From CAKUFA01 sp963618735 (GTDB taxonomy: Bacteria > Bacillota > Clostridia > Christensenellales > Aristaeellaceae): a stretch of DNA of 64,000 nt. This document shows, in pieces, positions 8,967 to 16,145 of this stretch (positions are counted from its first letter, which is position 1; each line of letters begins with the position of its first letter). The notes under the pieces were generated by a model. That model was not told the origin of the DNA, ran no database searches, and worked only from the letters and a program-made list of their open reading frames with translations. Where the stretch lies: positions 40,168 to 104,167 of the forward strand of contig CAVEUM010000004.1 in the NCBI GenBank assembly GCA_963618735.1, written 5' to 3'. The translations under genes and the position numbers were made by a program.

Positions 8967-9938
8967 TTATTCCTGTTTTTCCTGGGATTGATCCTGATCT
9001 TCCTCTTCTTCGTCATCATCATCATCGTCATCGGTGCCGGTGTAAAGACCGCGGTTGATCTGCACGCCCTCGATGCGGCTGTTGATGTAGCGATCGAACA
9101 CGCCATTGGTGTAACTGGCGGTGATAAAGCGGCTCAGGCCGAAGCCCAGCACTGCGTAATACAGGAACAATCCCATAATCGCATAAACAGGCTGATTTAC
9201 GAAGAACGCCACTGCAAAGGCAATAAGCGCCGGCACGCAATGCAGCAGGCGCACGCCAATGCTCTGAGGCAGACGTGCAATGGACAGCAGCAGCGCGTTC
9301 CGCATCAGTTCACGGAAGCGGAGCTTATAGGTCACCATCAGGGGATACATGTACGTTACCGCCAGTGCCCAAATAATGGCCACCATCATCACCAGCACCT
9401 GCGGAATTACCATAAAGGTGGACTGCTGTGCCATTTGGCCGTAGAAGTTCCAGCAAACGTAGGCAAGGAAAGGCACAAGGCTCGTAATGAGCGAAACTGC
9501 AAGGCCCTGCTTCCAGTTGTCCTTCACTGCATCCTTGAAGTCAGCCCAGATAAAAGCGTGCTCGTCACGTGCCCAGTTCCGCGTCACATAGGCAATGCCT
9601 GCGGTAAAGGGGCCGGTGATGGCAATGCAGGGAATCATCAGGGTCAGCGTCGTAAGGCCTATGCTGCTAAGCATTGTGCGCAGGTTTTCAATGACCTCTG
9701 CTGTCAGTTCCTCTTCCACCGTCAGCTGCGTCAGCATGCTCAAGAGTCCCATCACCAGCACCACCATGGCAGGCAGCCAGCAGATCATGTACATCAGGTT
9801 CAGACGCATCAGGGCTGAAAAGCGGATGCGCAGCATTTCCCAAAACAGCTGCCAGCGATTCTTCGGCAGATCCTGTTCACGGAAATCGCCTTTTCCGCTC
9901 TTTCCGTAGTAGAAGTTGTTCATGAGCTTATTGAACAA
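8967..9938 (-). CDS. YesL/DUF624-like membrane protein with acidic tail
   Basis: A 323-residue membrane protein with about five to six hydrophobic segments and the family-like start FNKLMNNFYYGKSGKGDF. The C-terminal 20 residues are almost wholly Asp/Glu. Members of DUF624 often lie beside sugar transporters or hydrolases but have no proved function. I choose TTG at 9938 because AGGAGGG lies 7 nt before it; a TTG 6 nt earlier is too close to that site. A TATAAT box on the minus strand lies at 9984-9989. Confidence 0.75.
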   Translation of the reverse strand: MFNKLMNNFYYGKSGKGDFREQDLPKNRWQLFWEMLRIRFSALMRLNLMYMICWLPAMVVLVMGLLSMLTQLTVEEELTAEVIENLRTMLSSIGLTTLTLMIPCIAITGPFTAGIAYVTRNWARDEHAFIWADFKDAVKDNWKQGLAVSLITSLVPFLAYVCWNFYGQMAQQSTFMVIPQVLVMMVAIIWALAVTYMYPLMVTYKLRFRELMRNALLLSIARLPQSIGVRLLHCVPALIAFAVAFFVNQPVYAIMGLFLYYAVLGFGLSRFITASYTNGVFDRYINSRIEGVQINRGLYTGTDDDDDDDEEEEDQDQSQEKQE

Positions 9939-10042
9939 CGGCAAACCCTCCTCATCATCGTAGTACGAGCATTTTGTTTGACATTATAACACAAGGCATG
10001 ACAAAAAGAAATGCCCAAACCTCGTGTTTTATTTCCGTGTTT

Positions 10043-10945
10043 TCACTCCGCGCCCAATGCGGTGCGGAGCGTTTCCATGTTAGTGCGCATCACCGTTTCA
10101 TAATAGGTCAGCGCTTCTGCTTCCTCCTCGGGGCCAGTTACCACAGGATCCAGGGTATACACCGATGCACCGGTTTCCTGGGACAGGGTCTGCGCCGCCA
10201 TGTCCTCATACTGAGGCTCCACAAACAGCGGCGGTGCACCCAGGGACTGCACCAGCTTCACCAGCTCGCTAAGCCGTGCAGGAGACAAGGCATCCCCCGG
10301 TTCGCGGTTCACCACTGCCACCACATTCAGGCCATAGGCTTTTGCAAAGTACGGGAACGCTTCGTGGAAGGTGATAATGTTCCTGTTCGGCAGATCCTGC
10401 AATCCTTCCGTCAGCTCCGCATCCAGTGCTTCCATTCGGGCACAATATGCATCTCGATTGGCCTCAAACTCCGCCGCATGCTCCGGCATGGCCTCCGCAA
10501 GTCCGGCGCAGAGATTCTGTGCCATTATGATCACATTTTTGGGATCCAGCCAGATGTGCGCGTTGACTTCCGTCTCGCCTTCGCCAATGGCTACCGGCAT
10601 GTCGTCATCATCCAGCAGCTCCACGCCTGCGGACGCTTCCACCACAGGCAGGTTCGGAAATGCGTCATACACATGGGACAGATAGCTTTCCATTCCTGCG
10701 CCGTTGATGAGAAACACATCGGCCTTGGCAAGTGCCTTCATGTCGCTGGTCTGCAGCTGATAATCATGCAGGCAGCCCGTGCCGGGCGCCGCCACATTGT
10801 GTACTTCCACCCCTTCAACCCCATGCGTCAGATTGATGGCAATCAAATAGATGGGATAAAATGAGGTAGCCACGGTTTCCGCTGCCGCCAGAGCAGGCAA
10901 TGCAAGCAGAGTGAGAGCAAGCAGCAGAATGACAGCCTTTTTCAT
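10043..10945 (-). CDS. Zinc/manganese-type ABC transporter substrate-binding protein (ZnuA/TroA family)
   Basis: A 300-residue extracytoplasmic metal-binding protein. The mature part has TSFYPIYLIAINL, a central HDYQLQTSDMKALAKADVF with a metal-ligand His, AHIWLDPKN with the second His, and ITFHEAFPYFAKAYGL with the third. These are cluster A-I features. The signal peptide (residues 1-22) ends in ALAAAE and has no lipobox cysteine, which is unusual for a Gram-positive binding protein. No permease or ATPase gene is nearby, so its partner must be elsewhere. It follows the unknown gene at 10979 by 33 bp. Confidence 0.85.
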   Translation of the reverse strand: MKKAVILLLALTLLALPALAAAETVATSFYPIYLIAINLTHGVEGVEVHNVAAPGTGCLHDYQLQTSDMKALAKADVFLINGAGMESYLSHVYDAFPNLPVVEASAGVELLDDDDMPVAIGEGETEVNAHIWLDPKNVIIMAQNLCAGLAEAMPEHAAEFEANRDAYCARMEALDAELTEGLQDLPNRNIITFHEAFPYFAKAYGLNVVAVVNREPGDALSPARLSELVKLVQSLGAPPLFVEPQYEDMAAQTLSQETGASVYTLDPVVTGPEEEAEALTYYETVMRTNMETLRTALGAE

Positions 10946-10978
10946 GTATGATTGATTTCCTTTCCTCGGTGAGTCGTG

Positions 10979-11479
10979 TTACTCGTCTTCATCATCAGGG
11001 AGCCAGCTTTCATAGCGGCTTTGCGGGTATCGCTCGCGGATAATCCGCTTCAGCAGAATTCTCTCCTCTGTCGGCTGAAAAGCGCTGTATTTCTGGTACA
11101 GCACCCGCATTGCACTCAAGGAACCCGACCGCATGGAATAATCCTTCAGGTTGGAATAGTTGACAGAGTAAATCTGCATCGCCTCGAACATGGCACCCAT
11201 GGTTTCATCTGCCAGCTCAGGCATCTCCTTCATACGAATGCGCCGCAGTTCTCCGTTATCCAGCCGAATGGTCATATTGGGTCCCAACAGGTCATACAGC
11301 TTGTCAAACAGGTAATGTTCCACCTGCTTCGTCATCCCCTCGAAGGTATCCCGATAGGATGCGTAAGTGCGCATCAGGCTTGCCGCACCTTCACACAAAT
11401 CCGATTGGTCAACCACAGCAGAGCCCAAGCGTGGTCTGAGTATTTCCCTGACCTGCCGCTCCGTAACATTCATCGGCAC
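10979..11479 (-). CDS. Uncharacterised protein upstream of the metal-binding protein
   Basis: A 166-residue soluble, helical, charged protein. I do not recognise a family. Its middle (YLFDKLYDLLGPNMTIRLDNG) and the acidic end DDEDE are the main visible traits. GTG at 11479 is 8 nt after GGAGG; an ATG 6 nt later is also possible. It starts next to the AT-rich region before dnaA and is divergent from dnaA. Confidence 0.6.
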   Translation of the reverse strand: MPMNVTERQVREILRPRLGSAVVDQSDLCEGAASLMRTYASYRDTFEGMTKQVEHYLFDKLYDLLGPNMTIRLDNGELRRIRMKEMPELADETMGAMFEAMQIYSVNYSNLKDYSMRSGSLSAMRVLYQKYSAFQPTEERILLKRIIRERYPQSRYESWLPDDEDE

Positions 11480-11570
11480 GGCGGGCGCCTCCTTCCATGG
11501 GCATTCAGCCCAACGTGTATATTTCGACACGCAGGCTGCAGATTCCTTGCAGAAATCCGCAAACCTGCAC

Positions 11571-11995
11571 ATGTTTTTTTTAAAAGATTTTTTTCGTTTT
11601 TTTGCATGAAATCATGCGTATTTATACTATCTCTGTGTATAAATATAATTATCATTCGTAAATCTTGTGGATCATCTATTTTTAACCACTATTCCTTGTG
11701 AAACGAGTTTTCCACAGGCAGTTTCCGTTATTCAATCCGCCTGTTTTTGCAAACCCCTTGAAATTTCGGCATGTTCATGCTATCATTGATCAGCACGATT
11801 TATTTCAGAATCGAGTTTTGCACAGCCGAAGCTCGAGAAAGTCAGCGACAGGTTTCTGCTTGTTCTGCATTCTGTCAATGCAGATCCATTCACAGTCGGT
11901 GATTTTCTCCACAGGCCGCAGGCTTTGGCGGTGTCTGCACATGCTTTTTTTGCAGACAAACCGCTATAAAGAATCCATCACGCGTTGCGGAGGTC
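11571..11995. other. Probable chromosomal origin region (oriC) upstream of dnaA
   Basis: The gene-free stretch before dnaA starts with a very AT-rich block (11571-11700). It holds two exact matches to TTWTNCACA: TTTTCCACA at 11708-11716 and TTTTGCACA at 11816-11824. Two one-mismatch boxes lie at 11666-11674 (minus strand TGATCCACA) and 11905-11913 (TTCTCCACA). An AT-rich unwinding region beside DnaA boxes and dnaA fits an origin. Against it, gene orientation does not switch here, since minus-strand genes continue on both sides. Confidence 0.5.
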
Positions 11996-12003
11996 GGGAC
12001 ACA

Positions 12004-13341
12004 ATGGACTTGCAGGAGCTTTGGGATAAAGCACTGGTTATCATCAAAAGCCAGATGAACGAAACATCCTTCAACACATGGGTAAAAACCAGTCTTTCTC
12101 CTTTGAAGATGGAAGGCAACGTGCTGACCCTGTGCACCGATGTAAACTACATCAAAACCATGCTTTCCCGCTACATGGATCTGATTGCCTCCAGTGTAAG
12201 TCAGGTGGCTGGATTTCCTGTGCAGGTGGAAGTTGTGACCCGTGAAGAAGCGAACACGGCCACCATTGAAAAGCAGGAGGTAAAGCCCCCTGTAGGCCCC
12301 CGCGCCAATGGCTCCATGCAGCTGAATCCCCGCTACACCTTTGATTCCTTCGTGGTCGGCAGCAGCAACCGTTTTGCCCATGCCGCCGCTTTGGCCGTAG
12401 CAGAAGCACCTGCAGAGGCCTACAATCCGCTGTTCCTCTATGGCGGTGTGGGTCTGGGCAAAACGCACCTGATGCACGCCATCGGTCACTTTGTGCAGCA
12501 GCAGCGTCCTGACGCACGGCTGATGTACATCACCAGTGAGGAATTTACCAACGAAATGATTTCTGCCATTCAGCAGAACCGCAACATCGAATTCCGCAAC
12601 CGTTTCCGCAATGTAGACATCCTGATGGTGGACGATATTCAGTTTATCGCAGGTCGTGACAGCACGCAGGAGGAATTCTTCCACACCTTCAACGCCCTGC
12701 ATGATGATCACAAACAGATTGTGCTCACCAGCGATCGTCCTCCCCGTGATATTGCCCGCTTGGAGGAGCGTCTCCGCAGCCGTTTTGAGTGGGGCTTGAT
12801 TGCGGACATTCAGCGTCCTGATATTGATACCCGAATTGCCATTCTGCGCAAGAAAGCCATGACCGATCACATTCAGGTGTCCGACGAAGTGCTGGAGCTT
12901 ATCGCCAGCCGCGTGGACAGCAATATTCGTGAGCTGGAAGGCAGCCTGATTCGACTGGCCGCCTACTCCAACCTGGTCAACAAGCCCATCACCCCCGCCC
13001 TGTGCGAAGAAGCACTCCGTGAGATTTTTGTGCGGCAGGCTCCTAAGCAGATTACCGCTGAGATGATTATTGAAACCGTCAGCGAGTTCTACAACCTGAA
13101 GCCCGAAGATATCACCGGCTCCTCCCGCCGCCGCGAAATCACGGTGCCGCGCCAGATTTCCATGTACCTTTCCCGTGAAATGGCCGGACTTTCCCTGCCG
13201 CAGATCGGTCAGGCCTTTGGCGGACGTGACCACTCCACCGTGCTGTACAGCTGCAACCTGGTGGCAGAAAACATCAAGAAGTCTGCCAACATGGCTACCC
13301 TGGTGGAAGACTTCCGACGCATGATCCGCGACGGAAAGTGA
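12004..13341 (+). CDS. dnaA: Chromosomal replication initiator DnaA
   Basis: DnaA opens the origin and loads the helicase. The 445-residue protein has domain I (LWDKALVIIKSQMNETSFNTWV), a short linker, the AAA+ domain with Walker A GGVGLGKTHL near residue 150 and Walker B ILMVDDIQF, the arginine-finger region RLRSRFEWGL, and the C-terminal DNA-binding helix-turn-helix with the signature GGRDHSTVLYSC. The ATG at 12004 follows GGAGGT. There is no dnaN, rpmH or recF beside it, which is unusual. A terminator follows at once. Confidence 0.98.
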   Translation: MDLQELWDKALVIIKSQMNETSFNTWVKTSLSPLKMEGNVLTLCTDVNYIKTMLSRYMDLIASSVSQVAGFPVQVEVVTREEANTATIEKQEVKPPVGPRANGSMQLNPRYTFDSFVVGSSNRFAHAAALAVAEAPAEAYNPLFLYGGVGLGKTHLMHAIGHFVQQQRPDARLMYITSEEFTNEMISAIQQNRNIEFRNRFRNVDILMVDDIQFIAGRDSTQEEFFHTFNALHDDHKQIVLTSDRPPRDIARLEERLRSRFEWGLIADIQRPDIDTRIAILRKKAMTDHIQVSDEVLELIASRVDSNIRELEGSLIRLAAYSNLVNKPITPALCEEALREIFVRQAPKQITAEMIIETVSEFYNLKPEDITGSSRRREITVPRQISMYLSREMAGLSLPQIGQAFGGRDHSTVLYSCNLVAENIKKSANMATLVEDFRRMIRDGK

Positions 13342-13373
13342 GCAGCCGCATTTCCTTTGAGATGAATTATCAT

Positions 13374-13406
13374 GACGATGCAGCATTTTGCTGACATCGT
13401 CTTTTT
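13374..13406 (+). terminator. dnaA terminator
   Basis: GACGATG/CATCGTC outer stem with inner AGCA/TGCT, then TTTTT. Confidence 0.85.
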
Positions 13407-13414
13407 CTTTCATG

Positions 13415-13451
13415 AAAAAACTGCAAAAGAAACCGAAGTCTCTTTTGCAGT
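13415..13451 (-). terminator. Terminator of the unknown gene at 13480
   Basis: Stem ACTGCAAAAGA/TCTTTTGCAGT followed on the minus strand by six Ts. Confidence 0.85.
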
Positions 13452-13479
13452 ATCTTTGCTCGTGATCATTTATTCACAT

Positions 13480-14025
13480 TCAGCCAACCATGTTGTTGTT
13501 CGTATTCCAGCTAGATGTTGCCTGCTGCACATCCTGTCTCTGAACGCCTGGTGCAACCACGTAACCATCCAGATAAAGCTCGAACCCATAGGTTTTCAGC
13601 ACCATGGCAATGTCTTCATACATGGCGCAAAGGTGTCTTGCTGCGTGTGCCTCAATGGTGCCAAACTCGCCGCGCACCATCTGAGCCATGTCCTCACACC
13701 CAATGTACGGATAGCCTTCAAAACCAAAGCGGGAAATAAACCGCACCGTATGGTTCTCATCCTTCGGCAGATACAGCCTCGGCGGGACGTTAGCAAGCCA
13801 GTGGGAAGCCTCGTCAATCAGCTTCAGGCAGTGCATTTTTGCTTCTGCCGGGAGCACATACGTATCCTTCTGGCGAGGTCTGTTCGCTTCATTGTAGAGG
13901 GTAATCACCAATCGATCATCGTGGAAAAGAGTGATCGAAAAGCCGCCATCCTGAGGGGATCGTTTGCAAGTCAGGGGGCAATAGGCATAGTGAAATACCG
14001 CGGTCACATCAGGACGTGGTATCAT
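13480..14025 (-). CDS. Uncharacterised protein
   Basis: A 181-residue soluble protein with no family that I recognise. It has a Cys pair near residue 17-21 (YCPLTCKR), a WLANVPPRLYLPKDENHTVRF segment and an aromatic-rich C-terminal half. No signal peptide or membrane span is visible. The ATG at 14025 follows GGAGGGGA. It forms a single-gene unit with its own promoter and terminator between dnaA and a glycosyltransferase. Confidence 0.6.
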   Translation of the reverse strand: MIPRPDVTAVFHYAYCPLTCKRSPQDGGFSITLFHDDRLVITLYNEANRPRQKDTYVLPAEAKMHCLKLIDEASHWLANVPPRLYLPKDENHTVRFISRFGFEGYPYIGCEDMAQMVRGEFGTIEAHAARHLCAMYEDIAMVLKTYGFELYLDGYVVAPGVQRQDVQQATSSWNTNNNMVG

Positions 14026-14063
14026 CGTCGCTCCCCTCCAATTTCGTAATGATTGTAACAATT

Positions 14064-14092
14064 ATGATACGCTTTATTCTTTTTTTCGTCAA
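14064..14092 (-). promoter_or_regulatory. Sigma-A promoter of the unknown gene at 13480
   Basis: On the minus strand TTGACG (14087-14092), 17 bp, TATCAT (14064-14069). Confidence 0.65.
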
Positions 14093-14129
14093 CCTTTTTT
14101 TGCTCTTTTTTTAACCTTTTTTCTCATTT

Positions 14130-14148
14130 AAAACATACCAAAGTCTGT
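14130..14148 (+). repeat. 19-bp repeat, left copy (inverted relative to 18811-18829)
   Basis: AAAACATACCAAAGTCTGT is the exact reverse complement of 18811-18829. It lies just after the glycosyltransferase terminator. Confidence 0.85.
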
Positions 14149-14157
14149 TATTCGGTA

Positions 14158-14194
14158 TAAAAAAGCACCGCCGAGCGGAAAACCGCCCAGCGGT
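14158..14194 (-). terminator. Terminator of the glycosyltransferase unit
   Basis: A 12-bp stem (ACCGCTGGGCGG on the minus strand) with a TTTT loop, followed by a run of Ts. Confidence 0.92.
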
Positions 14195-14208
14195 ACGAAC
14201 CGTTGTTC

Positions 14209-15225
14209 TTAATTGAAACCCACAATTTTCTGGCTGATCTTGTAGCCAACGATAGCCACATGCCGTCCCCATGCGCCGGGCAGGTGCAACAAGCGTCCCA
14301 ACAGGCGATGATAACGCAGGTTCTCATACAACTTGGGCTGCTTTGCTTTAATGAACTGCCACAGTTCTTCCTTCTTCTTGAGGTTTTCAGGGAGCTTGCT
14401 CTTAATCAACAGGATGGACGACACAGTGGTAATAATCTCCACATAATTGCGCATATACTTACGCTTGTGGATATTCTCCACCGTCTCGAGATCCACGCAC
14501 TCCACCATCAGTCGATTCACCAGAAGTGCTTGATCAATGCGGCGGATCATCACCGTTTCCTGCACAGACTGATCATCGCGGCCAATGAAGTAGTGATAGA
14601 GATCCTCATCCAGGTAGAGCATCTTCTTCACCATGGTCATGGGCTGATAGACATACAGCTCATCCACATAGAAGGTATGCTTCGGCAGGGACAGACCGCA
14701 ATCGTGCAGCAGCTGGGTACGATAAATAACCGAGTGCATCAGCAGATAGTGACCCAGGCCGAGGTTCACATCATCCCAGCCGAAAACACGCCCCACAGGC
14801 AGGTCATGTCGATACTGCATCACATGCTTGTGCTTCACGCCCACCTTATCGTACACATAGTTGCAGATGAGGCAGTCAATCTCCTCCCCTGCATCCGTCA
14901 TTGCCTTCAGCCGTGCAAGAACGCGCTTGAAGCTCTCTTCATCTACCCAGTCATCCGAATCGACAACCTTAAAATACTTGCCCGTGGCATGCGCAAGGCC
15001 GCACATGACCGCATCACCATGGCCGCCGTTTTCCTTATGAATAGCGCGGACGATGCCAGGATACTTCTTTTCAAACTCATCGGCGATTTCCGCCGTGCGA
15101 TCCTTCGAGCCATCATTCACGATGAGGATTTCCACATCCTCTCCACCGGAAAGCAATGTTTCCACCGCATGATGCACATAGTCCTGGGAATTATAGCTGG
15201 GAATTGCGATTGACAGCAGCTTCAT
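14209..15225 (-). CDS. Family 2 glycosyltransferase
   Basis: A 338-residue GT-A fold enzyme that transfers a sugar from a nucleotide donor. The N-terminal catalytic domain has SIAIPSYNSQDYV, ILIVNDGSKDRT near residue 35, ENGGHGDAV and the DXD-type VVDSDDWVDE near residue 90. The C-terminal half is helical and lacks obvious membrane spans. Acceptor is unknown; cell-wall or exopolysaccharide synthesis is likely for the family. It follows the SurA-like gene by 21 bp and ends at a strong terminator. Confidence 0.88.
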   Translation of the reverse strand: MKLLSIAIPSYNSQDYVHHAVETLLSGGEDVEILIVNDGSKDRTAEIADEFEKKYPGIVRAIHKENGGHGDAVMCGLAHATGKYFKVVDSDDWVDEESFKRVLARLKAMTDAGEEIDCLICNYVYDKVGVKHKHVMQYRHDLPVGRVFGWDDVNLGLGHYLLMHSVIYRTQLLHDCGLSLPKHTFYVDELYVYQPMTMVKKMLYLDEDLYHYFIGRDDQSVQETVMIRRIDQALLVNRLMVECVDLETVENIHKRKYMRNYVEIITTVSSILLIKSKLPENLKKKEELWQFIKAKQPKLYENLRYHRLLGRLLHLPGAWGRHVAIVGYKISQKIVGFN

Positions 15226-15246
15226 TGCGTTTTCTGTCCTCTTTTC

Positions 15247-15978
15247 TTAATAGAGTGTGACCTCCGCCGCATCCGAAAGCACCTCAATGCGAGCCTTCAG
15301 CCTTTCCTGATAACGCTCCACATAGATATCATAGGCGATTTCATTGTACAGATCCTCTGTCAGTTCGCCCACAGTATCGTCCGCTTCCTTGCGGGACGCG
15401 TATTCCGTCTGCACGTCCTCCTCCGTTACGGGACAATCCTGGGTGAGCCAGGCATAGTAGAGCATGGTAGCGTACTGGGTGCGGTAGACATCAATGTAGT
15501 CCTGCACGGTAACGCCCAGCATTTCCGCATAGGCTGCCGCGTACACATCAAGGGCATCGGTCTCGTCTTCGCCAAGCTCCAGCGTGTCGTTCAGGGTCGT
15601 CTTCACGTTCTCGATGGCACTATCATAGGCCGCCTGACCCTGCTCAGCACACCAGTTTTCGACTTCCTCCGTGAAATCATAGCAGCCCTGGGCGTGCATA
15701 TCCTGCTCCACCAGCAGATTCTGGATGGCTGCCGTCAATGCCAAATCTTCCACATAGGCTTTCTTGACTTCATCAGTAATATCATAGCCCATGGAAGCAT
15801 ATGCCGTCAAGTAGTCATTTTTCACCTGAGTGTAGTCGGAATTCATGAGTTCTTCCCCGTTTACCAGGGCGATGGCATAATCCTCTTCGGTGGTCGTGTC
15901 CGTTGAGGTGGCTTCCTCTGCCAAGGCAAAGGAGAAAAGCATCATCAAGGCAACCAGCAGAGCAGTAATTTTTTTCAT
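15247..15978 (-). CDS. Secreted SurA/PrsA-like chaperone domain protein, no PPIase domain
   Basis: A 243-residue exported protein. The signal peptide is about residues 1-20 (ends SFALA before EE) and has no lipobox cysteine. The next segment, VNGEELMNSDYTQVKNDYL, with a long helical region, resembles the SurA N-terminal chaperone domain of PrsA-like foldases. The rotamase (parvulin) insert is absent. The protein is very acidic. It may be a foldase for secreted enzymes such as the GH3 protein encoded just upstream. Function is inferred from weak resemblance. Confidence 0.6.
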   Translation of the reverse strand: MKKITALLVALMMLFSFALAEEATSTDTTTEEDYAIALVNGEELMNSDYTQVKNDYLTAYASMGYDITDEVKKAYVEDLALTAAIQNLLVEQDMHAQGCYDFTEEVENWCAEQGQAAYDSAIENVKTTLNDTLELGEDETDALDVYAAAYAEMLGVTVQDYIDVYRTQYATMLYYAWLTQDCPVTEEDVQTEYASRKEADDTVGELTEDLYNEIAYDIYVERYQERLKARIEVLSDAAEVTLY

Positions 15979-16001
15979 GGAATCGTTCCTTTCTTTCGCT
16001 T

Positions 16002-16071
16002 CTCAGGCGATGCCACAGCACTCGGGAGGAAACTGCTCTGGTTCATTCCGAATGTTGTGGCATTGCCTGAG
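16002..16071. repeat. 70-nt imperfect palindrome in the leader of the SurA-like gene
   Basis: CTCAGGCGATGCCACA pairs with TGTGGCATTGCCTGAG over 16 positions (one G-U wobble), with CA/TG and CGG/CCG pairs further in. It lies 24 bp before the start codon. On the minus strand no T-run follows, so it is not a normal terminator for the upstream gene. Confidence 0.75.
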
Positions 16072-16083
16072 TTTTCATCGGAT

Positions 16084-16132
16084 AAAGAAATGCGCCCGAG
16101 GGAGGCGCGGATGCTCCTGAACCTCGGGCGCA
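16084..16132 (-). terminator. Terminator of the GH3 gene
   Basis: Stem TGCGCCCGAGG/CCTCGGGCGCA followed on the minus strand by TTTCTTT. Confidence 0.8.
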
Positions 16133-16145
16133 AGAACCATTGGAA

